Assembly (NCBI RefSeq): GCF_964355755.1
Contig: NC_092678.1
Location: 24,468,365-24,532,364 of the forward strand
Direction: 5' to 3'
DNA from: Antedon mediterranea
Lineage: Eukaryota; Echinodermata; Crinoidea; Comatulida; Antedonidae
DNA length: 64,000 bases
Numbering within the stretch: position 1 is the stretch's first letter; each line of letters starts with the position of its first letter. The translations under genes and the position numbers were made by a program. The notes beneath the pieces were generated by a model, which saw nothing but the letters and a program-made list of their open reading frames with translations, searched no databases and was not told where the DNA came from. Positions 1 to 13,100 of this stretch are shown here, in pieces.

Positions 1-818
1 TTTATAAACTTGAATGAATAAAAGTCGTTAAAATAAGTTACAAAGTATTTGTATAACATATGCTTTGAATACCTCAGTACCTAAGTAATGATACAGTTAT
101 TAGTTTATTCTCTTCATGTGTATAACACTGGCTTCATTCATTGAATAGCAAGATATATTTCAGCACAAGATACATATTTCTCCACCCACACATTCTATCA
201 GATTTCTTCAAAATGTCATGTTATGACATTTATCGTATTTCATACATAACAAAGATAAATAGATACAAAATTATTTGTGTTAGTAATATTATTTTATAAT
301 GCAGGTAATGATGAATGCAAATATCTACTGAGTTGTGTATAGAATGTATTAACTTTCTCGATTTTTAGCCCACACAAAAGTAAACGAACTCAGCGATATA
401 GAATCATCGTTCGTAAAGATTTGCTGGAAAATTGTTAAGAAACCTACGAAAGAATATCATTTTCATTGGAGACGTTGATCCTGTTTGGCAACCAATGAAT
501 AGGATTGAGTTATTAGCTTATTTAGACTAATAGCACATGAACAAATTCAATTTAATAATAGTAATGCTAAAGAAAATACTCATAATGAACCAAATGATAC
601 AGCATTGTTTATCTTTCTTTATTCCTTTTATTTCTGCCGCTGTTATGCTTTTGCTCGCGTGCTACTGTTGTTTTTTTAAATCGTTGTTATTGTTAAGTTA
701 AGTCGTTTTTGCAGGTAAGAGACAAATAAACGGACTAAAAAATTCTTATTTTGTGTAATTTTTACCCTTGGAATCTAGAATTCTTTATTGGTTTAAACTC
801 TTTATTGAACATTTCCAG
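1..818 (+). other. MCM10 upstream intron (partial)
   Basis: Non-coding sequence before the first visible MCM10 exon. A stretch at about 368-477 following TTTTTAG is open for 35 codons, but it matches nothing in MCM10 and is not called. No RNA gene or repeat was recognised. Confidence 0.6.
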
Positions 819-1087
819 ATAAAGATCCGTTGATATCGGTGTCAGCAAAGGACCTTTTAAAACAACATAAGATGGATATGAAGAAGAAAATTGCAGACAG
901 AAAGATTCAAAATACTCATACTAACCGTGGAATAAGTGATAATGTTATTGATCTTGGTTCACCTATACAATTCTACAAAAAACAGAAAGAAAGTCCGAAT
1001 CAAAATACACCTCAACTCGGCAGAGGATTCAAATCTGCCGTGACCCCTAGAAAGCTCAAGACTCCTTTCAGCTTAGAGGAAGCTAAG
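819..1087 (+). CDS. MCM10: MCM10 exon a (linker region)
   Basis: The acceptor is TTTCCAG ending at 818 and the donor is AAG/GTAAAA at 1088. The exon starts with two bases completing a codon from the unseen previous exon. It encodes KDPLISVSAKDLLKQHKMDM and then a basic, Ser/Thr/Gln-rich linker ending SLEEAK. This is the low-complexity region between the internal DNA-binding domain and the C-terminal domain. Lys-rich clusters could help nuclear import (inference). Confidence 0.9.
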
Positions 1088-4000
1088 GTAAAATTATACA
1101 TTTAAAAACCATTTTTAGAGAATAATTATTTTGGTTAAATCTTCAATAAACTTAGGTTTTGTTTGTTTTTTTAGCGACAAGCTGTGGCGGTAATTCGTGC
1201 TAAGGGTGAATTATCAAAAACCAACCCTAATAAGTTGTACAAAGGACCAACATCTGAGAAAGCGAAAAAAGATATTATGAACAAAGTGGCCGAGGATACG
1301 CAAGCTATTCAAGATAAAGAAAATGGTTGGTTTTACTCTTTTCTTTCTCTATATTTTTAGTCCTTTTTCATAACTTTTCTTCTTTTGAGAAAGCAGGTTT
1401 GGTTTGAATATTTGTAGGCGTTTTCTTAATCTAGTATCTCTTTAATTTTAGATGAAAGTCCTGGATCATCTAAACCCAAGAAACGAATAATTTTAGGACA
1501 AGAAGTTGAATTCACTAAAGAAGATATCGAGAAAATAGCAAAAACTAAGTCACTTAATGCTTCTCTTCTATCTCAGGCAAGTTCATTCATTATATTGCAA
1601 ACAGATACTTAAAACTTACATAACTAGAAACGGAGCAAGGTTATATGAAATAGAATTAATAATTGTGAATACGTTCTTATTTTGACGTAATTGATGAATC
1701 ATAAAAAGGCTTGCAATGCATTGGTTGTAATGCATACAAACTATGTTGAGTTGTGCCGTCTAAAGCTGTATTTACATGTCAATTAACACAGTAGCTGGCA
1801 AATATCTGTTAACATATGATCTTACATTTATTCTATCTGCTGCCCTCTCTCCTGTTTTAAATGTACAGTCGACTCCCCTAATAACGAGCTCTCTGAAAAC
1901 TCTCCCAAAGCAAGACTTTTCTTGTGGTCCAAACAATTTATTTTTAACATTAGCAACACATATATTTGATCAGCCCAAAGTTGTCCGGTTTTGGGAGAGT
2001 TAATCTTCAAATGATGTTTGTATTTCTTTTTTTGTAATTGGTGAATTAATATAAAGTTTAATTTCTATCGTCTGAAAAACTGTATTTGATAATAGTAGAA
2101 TTCTATAACAATATTCTTTTGTTGCCTAAATATAAAGTGAATTTTTAAAATCCAGACGTTGAAAGAACTTGAACACGACATAATGGTATTCTTCCATCAA
2201 ACTCCCACATTTAATTCTGAACACTGCATTGAACATTCTACATTTTGTACCACCTCAGAGAAAGTTAAATCTATTTAATTTTCAAATTTAATATCACTAA
2301 TAAAATATAATGTTAACTAAAGTAATCTATTGTTTTCACCAATACTTATTTTGAATGATGTAAATGTGTGTCACTGCAGGCTGCGACGACGTCCAATCAA
2401 AAGCATGTGTGTTATTTTTGTTTGTATTGTTCCAGAATGAATTGAATAATGAATTTTATTATTAATTTGTTACAGTTTGAACTGGAAATGCAAGAAGAAT
2501 ATTTCAAGAAAATGGAAGTGAAAGAAGGAATGGAAAAAATGATGGACTCAGTGAAAGAAAAAGAAGTGAACATTGTGTCATGTAAACAGGTATTTACATT
2601 AATTATTGTTTTTACCCTTGACCCTTGACCCTTTTCAGCAATGTCCTTCCATTGTGTGGTTTTTATTTGTATTAATTATAGAATATAAAAAAGTAAATAA
2701 ATTAATAGCTTTCAAACCAATATACTTTCAACATATCAAATTAACATATTAAAGTCAAAAGTAACATTTATTTCTCTTTAAGTTCATAATTTGTTCATAA
2801 TAATTTGAAAAAAAAGCTTGTGAGAGGTAGCCCATATATAAAGTATAAATGTACATTAAAAAAAAATATTCTAAATTACCAAAGGTACCAATTATTAAAA
2901 CGATGGTATACTGTCAATTTGTGGAACTAGACAAAACTGGTCACATTTATTACACCCTGTTTGATTTCTGTAAAAAATTCACAGACACAAATATCTACTT
3001 AATGAAATTACATACAATTTTGTATGTAATTAATTCAGGTATATATTACATGTTATTTTTCCTGTGACGTAATTGAGAAAGTGCTCTTCTGATGTAGAGA
3101 TATATTTTTTTCGCATCTTGAAGTGGAATCGGTTCGTTAATATCATATTTTTAATGTTTCTGTGACGTTGAAAGTACGCATTCTGATGTGGAGATAATTT
3201 TTGTTGGCATCTTTGATGTGAAATCAGTTATTTAATATCAAATTTTGAGTTAGAATGTCAATTGCTTTAAGCCTCTTATGTTGGATCCAGTAACGCCCAC
3301 TGATACCTCCAGCACAAAATACAAAAATAAGTAAAAGGTCTTAACAATATATTTTTTTTCATCACTATCGAGAATGACTTAAATCTAGTTTGTCTTAATA
3401 ATGACCCGATCAACCACAGTTTGTGATATTCTAATTTATAAATGTTTATATTTACTAATAAAGAATATTTTAATTAAAATTGAATTATTAGTAATATTTA
3501 ATAATGCATTAAACATTAATTTTTATTGATAATGATGATTTACAAAACATCTTGGTTTGACCTAATATCCCAGTTTCTCTCAACCAGTACATCATATTAA
3601 GAAAGAATTTACTAAAGCTTCCATCTGAAAATAGATAGAATTGCAATTCTCTGTTTTGTAAATAACTACATCAGATTGTATTTGCTAATTGACTTCAAAA
3701 TAAACTGTGTTAGTATTATTACCCAGAAAACAAATACATCAAGTTGTTAATATAATGGTGACAAATGAATTACTTTGTATCTGGGTGCACTGATTAAACC
3801 AAATGCCATACTGAACATTAATATAGGTTTGACATTTCCGAAAGGCGTTTCTTATTGTTTAAACACTGTCAATTTCATTTATTTGGCCTAATTTCTGTTT
3901 TGTTTGATTTATTTTGTTCAAAATTCAAAAAGTGGGTCATAGATTTTACAATAAAACATGTTTTTCCTAAATGTCAAGGTAAAGTAACTAAATATGAAAA

Positions 4001-7000
4001 GAAGAGAAAATCTCAGTTACAGATATATAGAAAATTGAATATTAAAGTGTTGAATTATTATTATTATTAATTTATTGTAACCGATGTGCACACACAGTAT
4101 AGGATACTTTACTATGTAATAGTGAGTGATTGGCCGAGTGGTTAAGATAGTGGAAACGTAATTTACGTAGCCATAACATTGGCAAGGGTTCAATGCTCAC
4201 TTGCTCCATGGTTCTGGTGCTAAAACGAGTCTTCTCGGATAAGGACTATAAACCGTACGTCCAGTGTACACATATAGCTCACGTGCACTTTAAAGAACCT
4301 AGTACATCTTTTGAGGGTAGAAGGGGTTTATCCTGGTCTACTAGTAAATCACAGCCACTCATCTATATAAATAAATAAATAATACAAACAAATAAATAAC
4401 TTGTTGAAATGTTTAAAACTGATGCAACAGCCGCGTACAGGTTGCAATGTGTCTTACAGTAATTACCCAGCTGTACTGTGGTAGTGCTCATCCATCCACT
4501 GGCTTACTTGTTGCTACTTTAATCCCCTTAGCTAATTTTATCACCACCAAGATAAATCCTGTTGTCCCGTTATAGGCATTTAGCCTACTTAGTCGGTGAC
4601 TGCGGATTAATGTCAATTCTACAATCTAATTGAATTTATCTAATAAATTCCCGAACCCTGGGAAGGTGTTTTAGTTTTCAAATATTGGCACATATCCGAC
4701 TGGATGTTAAAAGCGCCAATTAAACGACGTGAACTATAGTCATGTTTTTTTATCTAACATCTCGTTACAAGTATTAGTAGCGGGCAAGAAAAAAATAAGA
4801 GAGATTGAGATTTGAACATAAAAACTTTGGAATAATAAGCGAAACTGTTAAAAACCATGCCACAAAACCATTCCTATAAGATATTCACCACCCAGAAGTC
4901 TTTTTAGTCTTATTCAGTTTGATACCTCCTACCACCTCTCTCCCAACAGGAGGAAAAAAAGTAATTTAACATATAATATTGTACTTAAAAAACCATGGTA
5001 CAAACCATTCCAAAAAGATATTCACAACCCAGAAGTTCTTTATTCAGAATGAACCCCCTCTCTCCCAACAGGTGAGAAAGAAGTACTTTAACATATAATA
5101 TTGTACTTAAAAAACCAAACCATGCTACAAACCATTCCAAAAAGATATTCACCACCCAGAAGTTCTTTGTTCAGAATGAACCGTAATTACGTAGCCATAA
5201 CATCGGCAGGGGTTCAAGGCTCACTCACTCCATGGTTCTGGTGGTAGAACGAGTCTTCTCGGATAAGGACTATAAACCGTAGGTCCAGTGTACACATCTA
5301 ACTCGTGTGCACTTTAAAGAACCTAGTACATCTTTCGAGACAAGTATAGGGGGTTACCCCGGTGTATTAGTAAATCACAGCCACTGATCACCAACTGGGC
5401 CCTCTGGGAGACCAGTCATTGACTGAAGAGGTTACCCAGTATAAATATATATTTCAATCTCCCAACAGGTGGGAAAGAAGTACATTACTAAATACATTAT
5501 ATATTATACTTGTTTATATCTTGTTTAGTGTAAATACACATGGTTTAAGGCATCTGATCTGTGCAAAAAGGAGAACCATCAGCTGAAATGGCACGAGGGA
5601 AAACAGCGATTTTTTACTTGTAAGGATTGCAAAACAAGATGTATCACGTTTGACAGGATACCAAACAAGTCATGCAGGTAAGCCATCAATCAATGAATCA
5701 ATAAGACATTTAATATCAATCAATAAATCATTTAATATCAATCAATAAATCATTTAATACAGTCAATTCTCCCAATACCTGACTCACTGAAAACTGGAAA
5801 CTCTCCCAAAACTAGACTTTTCTCAAAGACCAAAAGTTACCAAACTTATTTTTACCATTAAAAACACATTCAGAATACCAGACTTTCCTGAAAACCAGAA
5901 ATATGAGGCCAGCCCAAATGTGTCCGGTATTGGGAGAGTTGACTGTATATGAATCAATCAAAAATAAATCATGTAATCAATCAAATGGCATATATCAATC
6001 CGTATATCAATCAATCAGTATCTATTAATGATTAATTCTAATCTTTCAATACCTTTTATTTACGTGAACATTCTCAAGACCTCTGGTAGGTGTCTGTCTG
6101 TCTGTATTTAGCCAGTGGCTAATGTTTACATCATTTTAACTGATTTAACACGTTCACACATTATTACAGTGAAAAGATTCAATCACAAACTTGTACATTC
6201 CTCTACTTATTTCCGGTATTTTGGGTGTTGTTGACAGACGTACAATACACACCACAATATATATTATCTGGAACAGACCTTTACAGGGTGCTACATGTGG
6301 GTGTGGTCACTGTTAACATGTGTACAGTTTTTAAGCCTGGACCATTACTTTACAAAGACACTCAAATATGTTCTGTTCTATTTAGATAAAAATATTTTTC
6401 TGTTATTTTTAATTTGAATTTGTTCTCAGAAAGGTTATTTAAAGGTTAATTTGTTTTGATTAGCAAATTTCTGATAAATATGATTTAATCTTCGCCACTT
6501 TTGAGAGATAATTCTGATGAGTTGATTGTCAGCAACTCGACATGAAACCAATGGTGTTGTTTTGTACTGAATCCCTTTGTGTCGCCAATCAGCGTTAGTC
6601 CAGACTTAGGCCACAACTGGTAATACCTTAAGCCAGGGTAGCACTGAGATAACATTGTGGGGTAGAATTATCTTAATGTCTGAATAACAAAATATCATTG
6701 CTGTTCATGTTAAAAATAAAGTATAATCTTAATATTTGTTTCTTTTGCTATGGATATCATGTCGTCATGGTATTCTGAAATAAAAAGATGAATGAATGAA
6801 TATCATCAGCACAAACATTTTCCACAAACCTTACATACATTTAGTAAAAGATCCATTGTTTGTGCATCTTCATAATTTAACTCATGAAATGTTCATAATT
6901 TTGTGAAATTCAGCAGCAGTTCCATAAAGTTCAATCTACTCTTGTGTATGTTTAATATTGTTTTAAATAATGTTTAAAATTTATTGACAAAGTCAAGGTC

Positions 7001-10000
7001 AAAGTCAATCTTAACCCATTAAATATTAATAATACAAAAATATCCCTCAGCTAAGTCTTGCATTCAACCCCAAATGATTAGCCCTTAAGGGTCACTTGAG
7101 GGTCACTTGCACCTACGAAATTACAAGTAACCTTCCCATAGGGAAGAGGTATGGTCGCATCTGTCCACGTATTACTGATTTTTCAGACTGGTGTTTGATG
7201 AGTACATCAACACTAGGGGTAGATATCTTGCATTGTGAGTACATCAACACTAGGGGTAGATATCTTGCATTGTGAGTACATCAACACTAGGGGTAGATAT
7301 CTTGCATTGTAGTACTGTAGGTGTAAGTAACTTCTGTACTTTTATTATTTACTTCTTGTTTACTTTTTACCAAGGGAACCCTAAAATTCCAAGTACAGTT
7401 AGTAGTATTTAGAAATAAACATGCCTTGTTTATTTTCCATTCTTTACGCAAAACGTTACAAACAATAATGTTTCGCTTGAACCCCACTTGATCAATTGAT
7501 TGATTATTCATAATGGAGTAGTATAGTATTTGTTCTTCCATGTTAAAAAAAAAATCAGTTTAAAGTTCTCTTCTTTAATTTCCTGTTATAATTCCTCCCT
7601 TTGATCTTGCCTCTTTTTTTAATAACAATTATTTACCTCCCACTCATCCCTTGTCTATCCATCTTATTCCATCTTCCTATCTGTTTGATCTTTCTCGTTT
7701 CATTCATTTTACTTCCCACGCTCTCATTGTAAACACTTTTTCAGTTTCATCAAGTTGGCATTTTGAATGCATATTTCAGGTCATCCTTCGTTCATTGGTA
7801 TTGTTTAGCCAAACTGTTGTTTCTTTCCACGTTGAACATCTGCCCGTTGTCTGTACTTTATCGTTCACCAATTTGCCTCAAGAATTTGTTCTTTGTAGGT
7901 GTTTATTTGACGTCTTGGAATTTTCATCAACGAAAACTTCATTAACAATCCAAAACTAAATATGGAAAAATATTTCAGATTCCAATTTTTACTTTTATTT
8001 AATTTTTATTATTTTTTACTTTACTATAAATTATTTGCAAGATATTATTTAGTTCATATAGCAGAGGTTATATAAATGGAGTTCCTTTTTTTCTTAACCA
8101 TAGTTATGTATCTTGCAATTGAAAAATTTTTTTTTTTAATAAATGCTTATTATACTGTCTACACATTAAAAAAAATGGCAATAAAAATACATTTTAAATA
8201 TAGAAAGTGATTGATGATTAAATGTCAACATATTGAAGGTATTCTTATTACACGTCAAATTAAACTTATGCTTAACGGTGCACGTACGTTGCACGCGTGA
8301 CATTTACACTTCACACCAGGACGTCCATTGTCATTGTCCTTATTTTTACAAAACAAGTACATTTATTGTATAACCTATCTTTATCTGTTATTGGTGAAAT
8401 TATTTTAAGGAGGAACGCATTCGTTCATTGTATCGATCAAATCAGACGGAAAGTTTATTGTGTTGATCAATTCAAGAGAAGCGACGGGATACATTCAATT
8501 ATCAAGAATGGGGGTTTTCTTTTATCATGTATAAGAATGACAGATTCAATTTGTTAAATGAAGAGGAAGACAGAATCCATTTATACATGGTCATCTGTGA
8601 TGGCAGCTGCTGGTGATAGGTTCACAAGTTATTCTTGTCTTTGGTATGACATCAATTCTTACCAAGTTGTTATTTTATGACAGTAGTTTTAATTATTCTT
8701 TTCACATCCTCTGAGTTTATGTCATGCTGGTCATGTCTGGTATTTCTGAAATCAAAGAGGATTAATTTGGATTTTCATTTTAAAATAGACACTTCATACA
8801 AATTGATAATTAAAATTGTAATAGATTATAATCTATGGCAGCTAAAAAACATGTTTTGAAAATTAGGTAATTTCGTTTTATTGAATATAATTAGTCTATG
8901 CATACTTTGGCCAATAATCTTTCTTACTGGAGAATTGTCGCAAGACGTTCAGCATTCCTGATGTGATGTGTGAATATAATTAGACAGTGGTCCTTAAGCA
9001 AGGAACAAGTTTTTAACAAAAACCACCGCTGCTGAATAATTCAGATTAGTTGCTGTAGTCTTTAAACTATACTTTGCTATTTCATAGAATTTAAGTTTCT
9101 CTAGCATTAGAGTTTTTGTTATTACATAATGATGTGTCTTATGAAAATAAAATTTAATATAATTGAATAAAATACATGAGTAGAAGGTAAAAACCTACCA
9201 AGGTAGAAAGAACATTAAATAATTAAATTGAATTAACTAAAAGTGAAGTGGAAACATATTAAGCTGATTGGTTGATATGGCAAGCCAGCCTAGTCTCAAC
9301 ATCAATCCAGCTTGTACACCTGCCACATGGGTCATGGCAAGGTCGGGGTATCAACACCACTTTGTTAACCCTCACCCTTCGTCACCTTCACGCCTTTCTC
9401 CTTCCCCCTTAACCCCTTCCTTTTGTTGAGGCTAACAAACGTCATTATTTACATATTAAACTCTTTTTTTCAGAGGTGATGAAATTTCATTGTGTCGCGT
9501 TCTTGATCAATTTATAGAAATGTAATTTTGACAGCATTGCTTAATAAACATGGCAACCATATATTTATATCTGTTTACATCAGATATAGATATTGATGCG
9601 ATATTAATGTCATCTTTGAGTGGGTGGGTGGGTTCTTCAATCAATTTCTTCTCAAGTATTTTGGTTGATTTTCTTCAAATGCACAATAACATAATATTAT
9701 GAAGAAGTATAATTAATATTTGTGGTTCATAATGTCCGTAATTAATGTTATAAATAAGTTTTAAATTACAATTAAAATGTCAAGGTTAAACTTAATTCCT
9801 AAAAGTGATAATTATGTATAATTATTTCATTAATTATTATGTAATAATAATGTATTTGTAAGTAATACTTAAAAAACAGTTGCAATGCGATTTGATGATA
9901 TACAATAAAAAGAAATAAAAAACATAAAAATAAAGACTAACAAAATATAAAGTAATTTTTTCCAATACTTGCTGTCTAAAATTTTAAAAATTGTTAAAAC

Positions 10001-10078
10001 TTTAAAAGATAATTAATATCAAATGTTCTTTTTTAAATCTACAATTTAACCGAATTTATATTATCATAAACTTACAAG

Positions 10079-10111
<33 letters not shown>

Positions 10112-13100
10112 GTAAGATTAAAAATGAAAAGAAAAAAAAATGAAACAACAAACACAAAAACTAACAAAATATAAAGTAATAATAATTTCTTACTGACTAA
10201 TAAAGACAAAATTTGATAAAACTAGATAATTAATATCAAATATTCTTTTTTAAATCTACAATTTAGTCTAAATGTGTAAAAGTAAGACTGATACGTTTGT
10301 GTACACATTTGTTTGTAAATTTACCTAAGCAAGTTGTAACACGTCCATCACTGTCATCCTACCAGTCAATCAAACTCATCACTATTCCAATGATTCAGTT
10401 ACCAAATTAGTATGATTAATATTAAGTCCCCCATGTCCGTCAATACTGTATCAAATATTATCTGATATTCTTGAAACTTATCCACTGTTTCTTTGAACCT
10501 GTAAGCTAAAAGTCATCGTACTTTAAAACACTTTTATGGTTGTTTTGTATTTCAGTAATTTTATTCCAACTTAACCACATTTTTAATTTAAAAAATAAGT
10601 TGTTTATTGTTTAAAAATGTTGTTATTAATAAGATTTTAATTATTTCAGAATTATGTGGTTTTTGTTTAAATCATTTTTGCTTGTTTACTAAAGTACTTT
10701 TCATAATTAAAACTAAAGAGGAAAACTGCATTTAGTTCCTTAATAAGAGTGTTGATTAGGGTTATTTTTGATGATTGCTCTAGATGTGTGTGCTGAACTA
10801 AGATGTTGTATACAGTAAATTAAAAAAAACATTATAATTAAACAGCATACATAAAATATAACATATTTATAATGCAAAAGGTAATGAAATACATGATATG
10901 GCATTAATAATATTAATATGTATTTATATCGAACATTTAAAGACAAAGTGACGAGGAGAAAATAAGCTATTTTCAGCTGTCTGTAAAATCAACTTGAAGT
11001 TTAACCTTCAAAGTGGAACATGTCAATAACATATAGTACATGTCACCATTCCGCCACACCACTTCCTGCCCCGCTCAAACTAACTTTTTAATATTCTTGT
11101 TGGCGTTCAAAAAGTCATTTAAAATATGATTTAAGGATTCTGCTTTTAAAAGGCAGAATGATGAGTAGAGATTAGAGCGGTACTAATCTGTTTAGGATGA
11201 TTGATTTTTAATAAATTGTGTAGGAGGAGTGGATTATATTCATGTATTCCAGTTTATGTTTCCTTTTTAATGAAACTGATTTTATTATTTGGGCTTTAGT
11301 TTCTTCATTACGTTATCAATCATAAAGAAATTGATAGATTCAGTAATTATATCATTGGTATTCTATTGCATCCCTTTTTTCCATTCCTTCTGTCTTTCAT
11401 TTTTTTTCACCATTCCCTTCTTTACCTTCTTTATCCTTCCTTCATTTCTGTTACATCCGTTTTTTCATTCCCTCTGTCCTTCATTCTTTTACATCTTCTT
11501 TAGCTTCTTTATCCTCCCTTCACTATTACATTCCTTTCTTTTATCCCTTTTATCATTCATTTTTTTTTCTTATTTCTTCTTTTCTCTTCATCCTTTCCCT
11601 TCTTTTCCATCCTATCATAATTATCTTTCACCTATTCGCCGTTCGTTGTCATCTTTTCCTTTTTTTCTTCCAACTTTTCTTTCTTTTACTTGTGTTGTTC
11701 ATTTTGTCCTTGTTTCCTCATTCATTCATTCTTCCTCTATTTTTCGCATAATGTTTATAAGTTATTAATGTTTTGTTTTGTTTTATTTTACAGGCATTGC
11801 AAAGGAACACACTTTGAGAGAGCCTCTATGTTAAAGGTGAGAAATATTGGGACTTTTCTTCGGTTTTTGAAGAAGTTTGTTTTAAAAAAAACTTTTCACT
11901 TTAGTAACCATGTGTTTCTTTTTCTTATCTCTTTCAAAATCTTTAAACTTTTAATTGCAATTCACTGCTATTATCACTCAAAAAAGAATTTTTTAATCAT
12001 TATCAACATATTTATTACTTTTAACAGCCGAAAACTGTCTTGCTTTCTTGAATATGTTGTAGTTATTTAGCCAAAGCAAGTGGGAAAAACGCCACCTGTT
12101 AAAATCTCAAGTGCTTCCTTCTTTTGAGTGAATTAAAAATGGATGCCAATAAAAATAAAACTGTTTTCTTTCCTTGCTATTTTTTCTGTCTTTTTATATT
12201 AATTTTTAATGATTGATATGCTGTTTTTGACACATATTGATGGGCATATGCCCACTCAAACTTTTAAAAATCTTTCTTTTTTTGCAGATTTTTTAACATT
12301 TTTTTATATCAACTTTGATGGATTAGCTAGCTGTTTGTTGAAAAATTTAAAAAAAATGTTTGAAAAAGTGTTGAATGATTCAAATGATTTACAGAACTAT
12401 AAAATATTGTTCAGAAATGAAATTTGGTTTAAAATTTCATGTTGTTTAGTATCATGCTGAGAGAATTACATTAGGAAAGATCAAATTTGGTATATTTTAA
12501 TACTTTTTTTGGTAAATATGAAACTAGTTTATTAGAGTCTAAGAATGTAGTTAAAAGAAGCTTAGTATAGTGGGTTGCAAAAGTTATTGTTGTCAAAATA
12601 GTCAGTCTACTGCTTTACGAAAACCTTTAGCTTAGAGTTTTCCACCTCTCAACCTCTGATACCGTATCCCTAATATTAGCATTTTCCATCGTTTACGCCA
12701 TTCCTTCTGCTTCTTTTTTCTTCCATTGGTTACCTACAAACTTCCTGTCATCACTCTGGTATCCTAACTGTTCAACACATTAGGCTGCAAATGAGAAAAT
12801 TGTTTTTCAACCGTTATTTGTTGTGGTATGCAAGAATAATCTTTTCCGTTAACATATTCCATATTTAGCCACTCACCAAGTGTTAAAAGATTAGTTTTTT
12901 TAATAGTAGACACAGGTGGTAATTTAGAGAAAAACATTTTTGCACAATTTTGAATGAAAATTTAGAAAAATTAATCAACATAAGGTGATAATTGACAAGA
13001 ATTTTAATTCAATATTAAACAGTGAAATATGAGACTTACATTGAAAAGTGCATTCAAATCAAATGATAGAAATATAGATATAATATTTACTTGGGCTGAA

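Larger units (their letters stand above)
5948..11793 (+). other. MCM10 intron 5, remainder
   Basis: AT-rich intron. Apart from the 37-bp repeat, the 9.9-10.3 kb duplication, an ATT microsatellite at 10079-10112 and the pyrimidine tract at 11360-11700, I see nothing supportable in it. Open frames at 7.6-8.6 kb are chance frames without codon bias or motifs. Confidence 0.6.

Noticed and set aside
368-477. Possible upstream MCM10 exon after TTTTTAG
   Set aside because: The 35-codon frame does not resemble MCM10, and no donor in the proper phase was seen before its stop.
4124-4205. Possible tRNA-Ser/Leu gene
   Set aside because: A- and B-boxes are present but the ends do not pair as an acceptor stem, and the same sequence continues into a SINE body repeated at 5180.
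11289-11768. 159-codon Phe/Ser-rich frame with membrane-like stretches
   Set aside because: It is the translation of a C/T-rich low-complexity tract inside an MCM10 intron.
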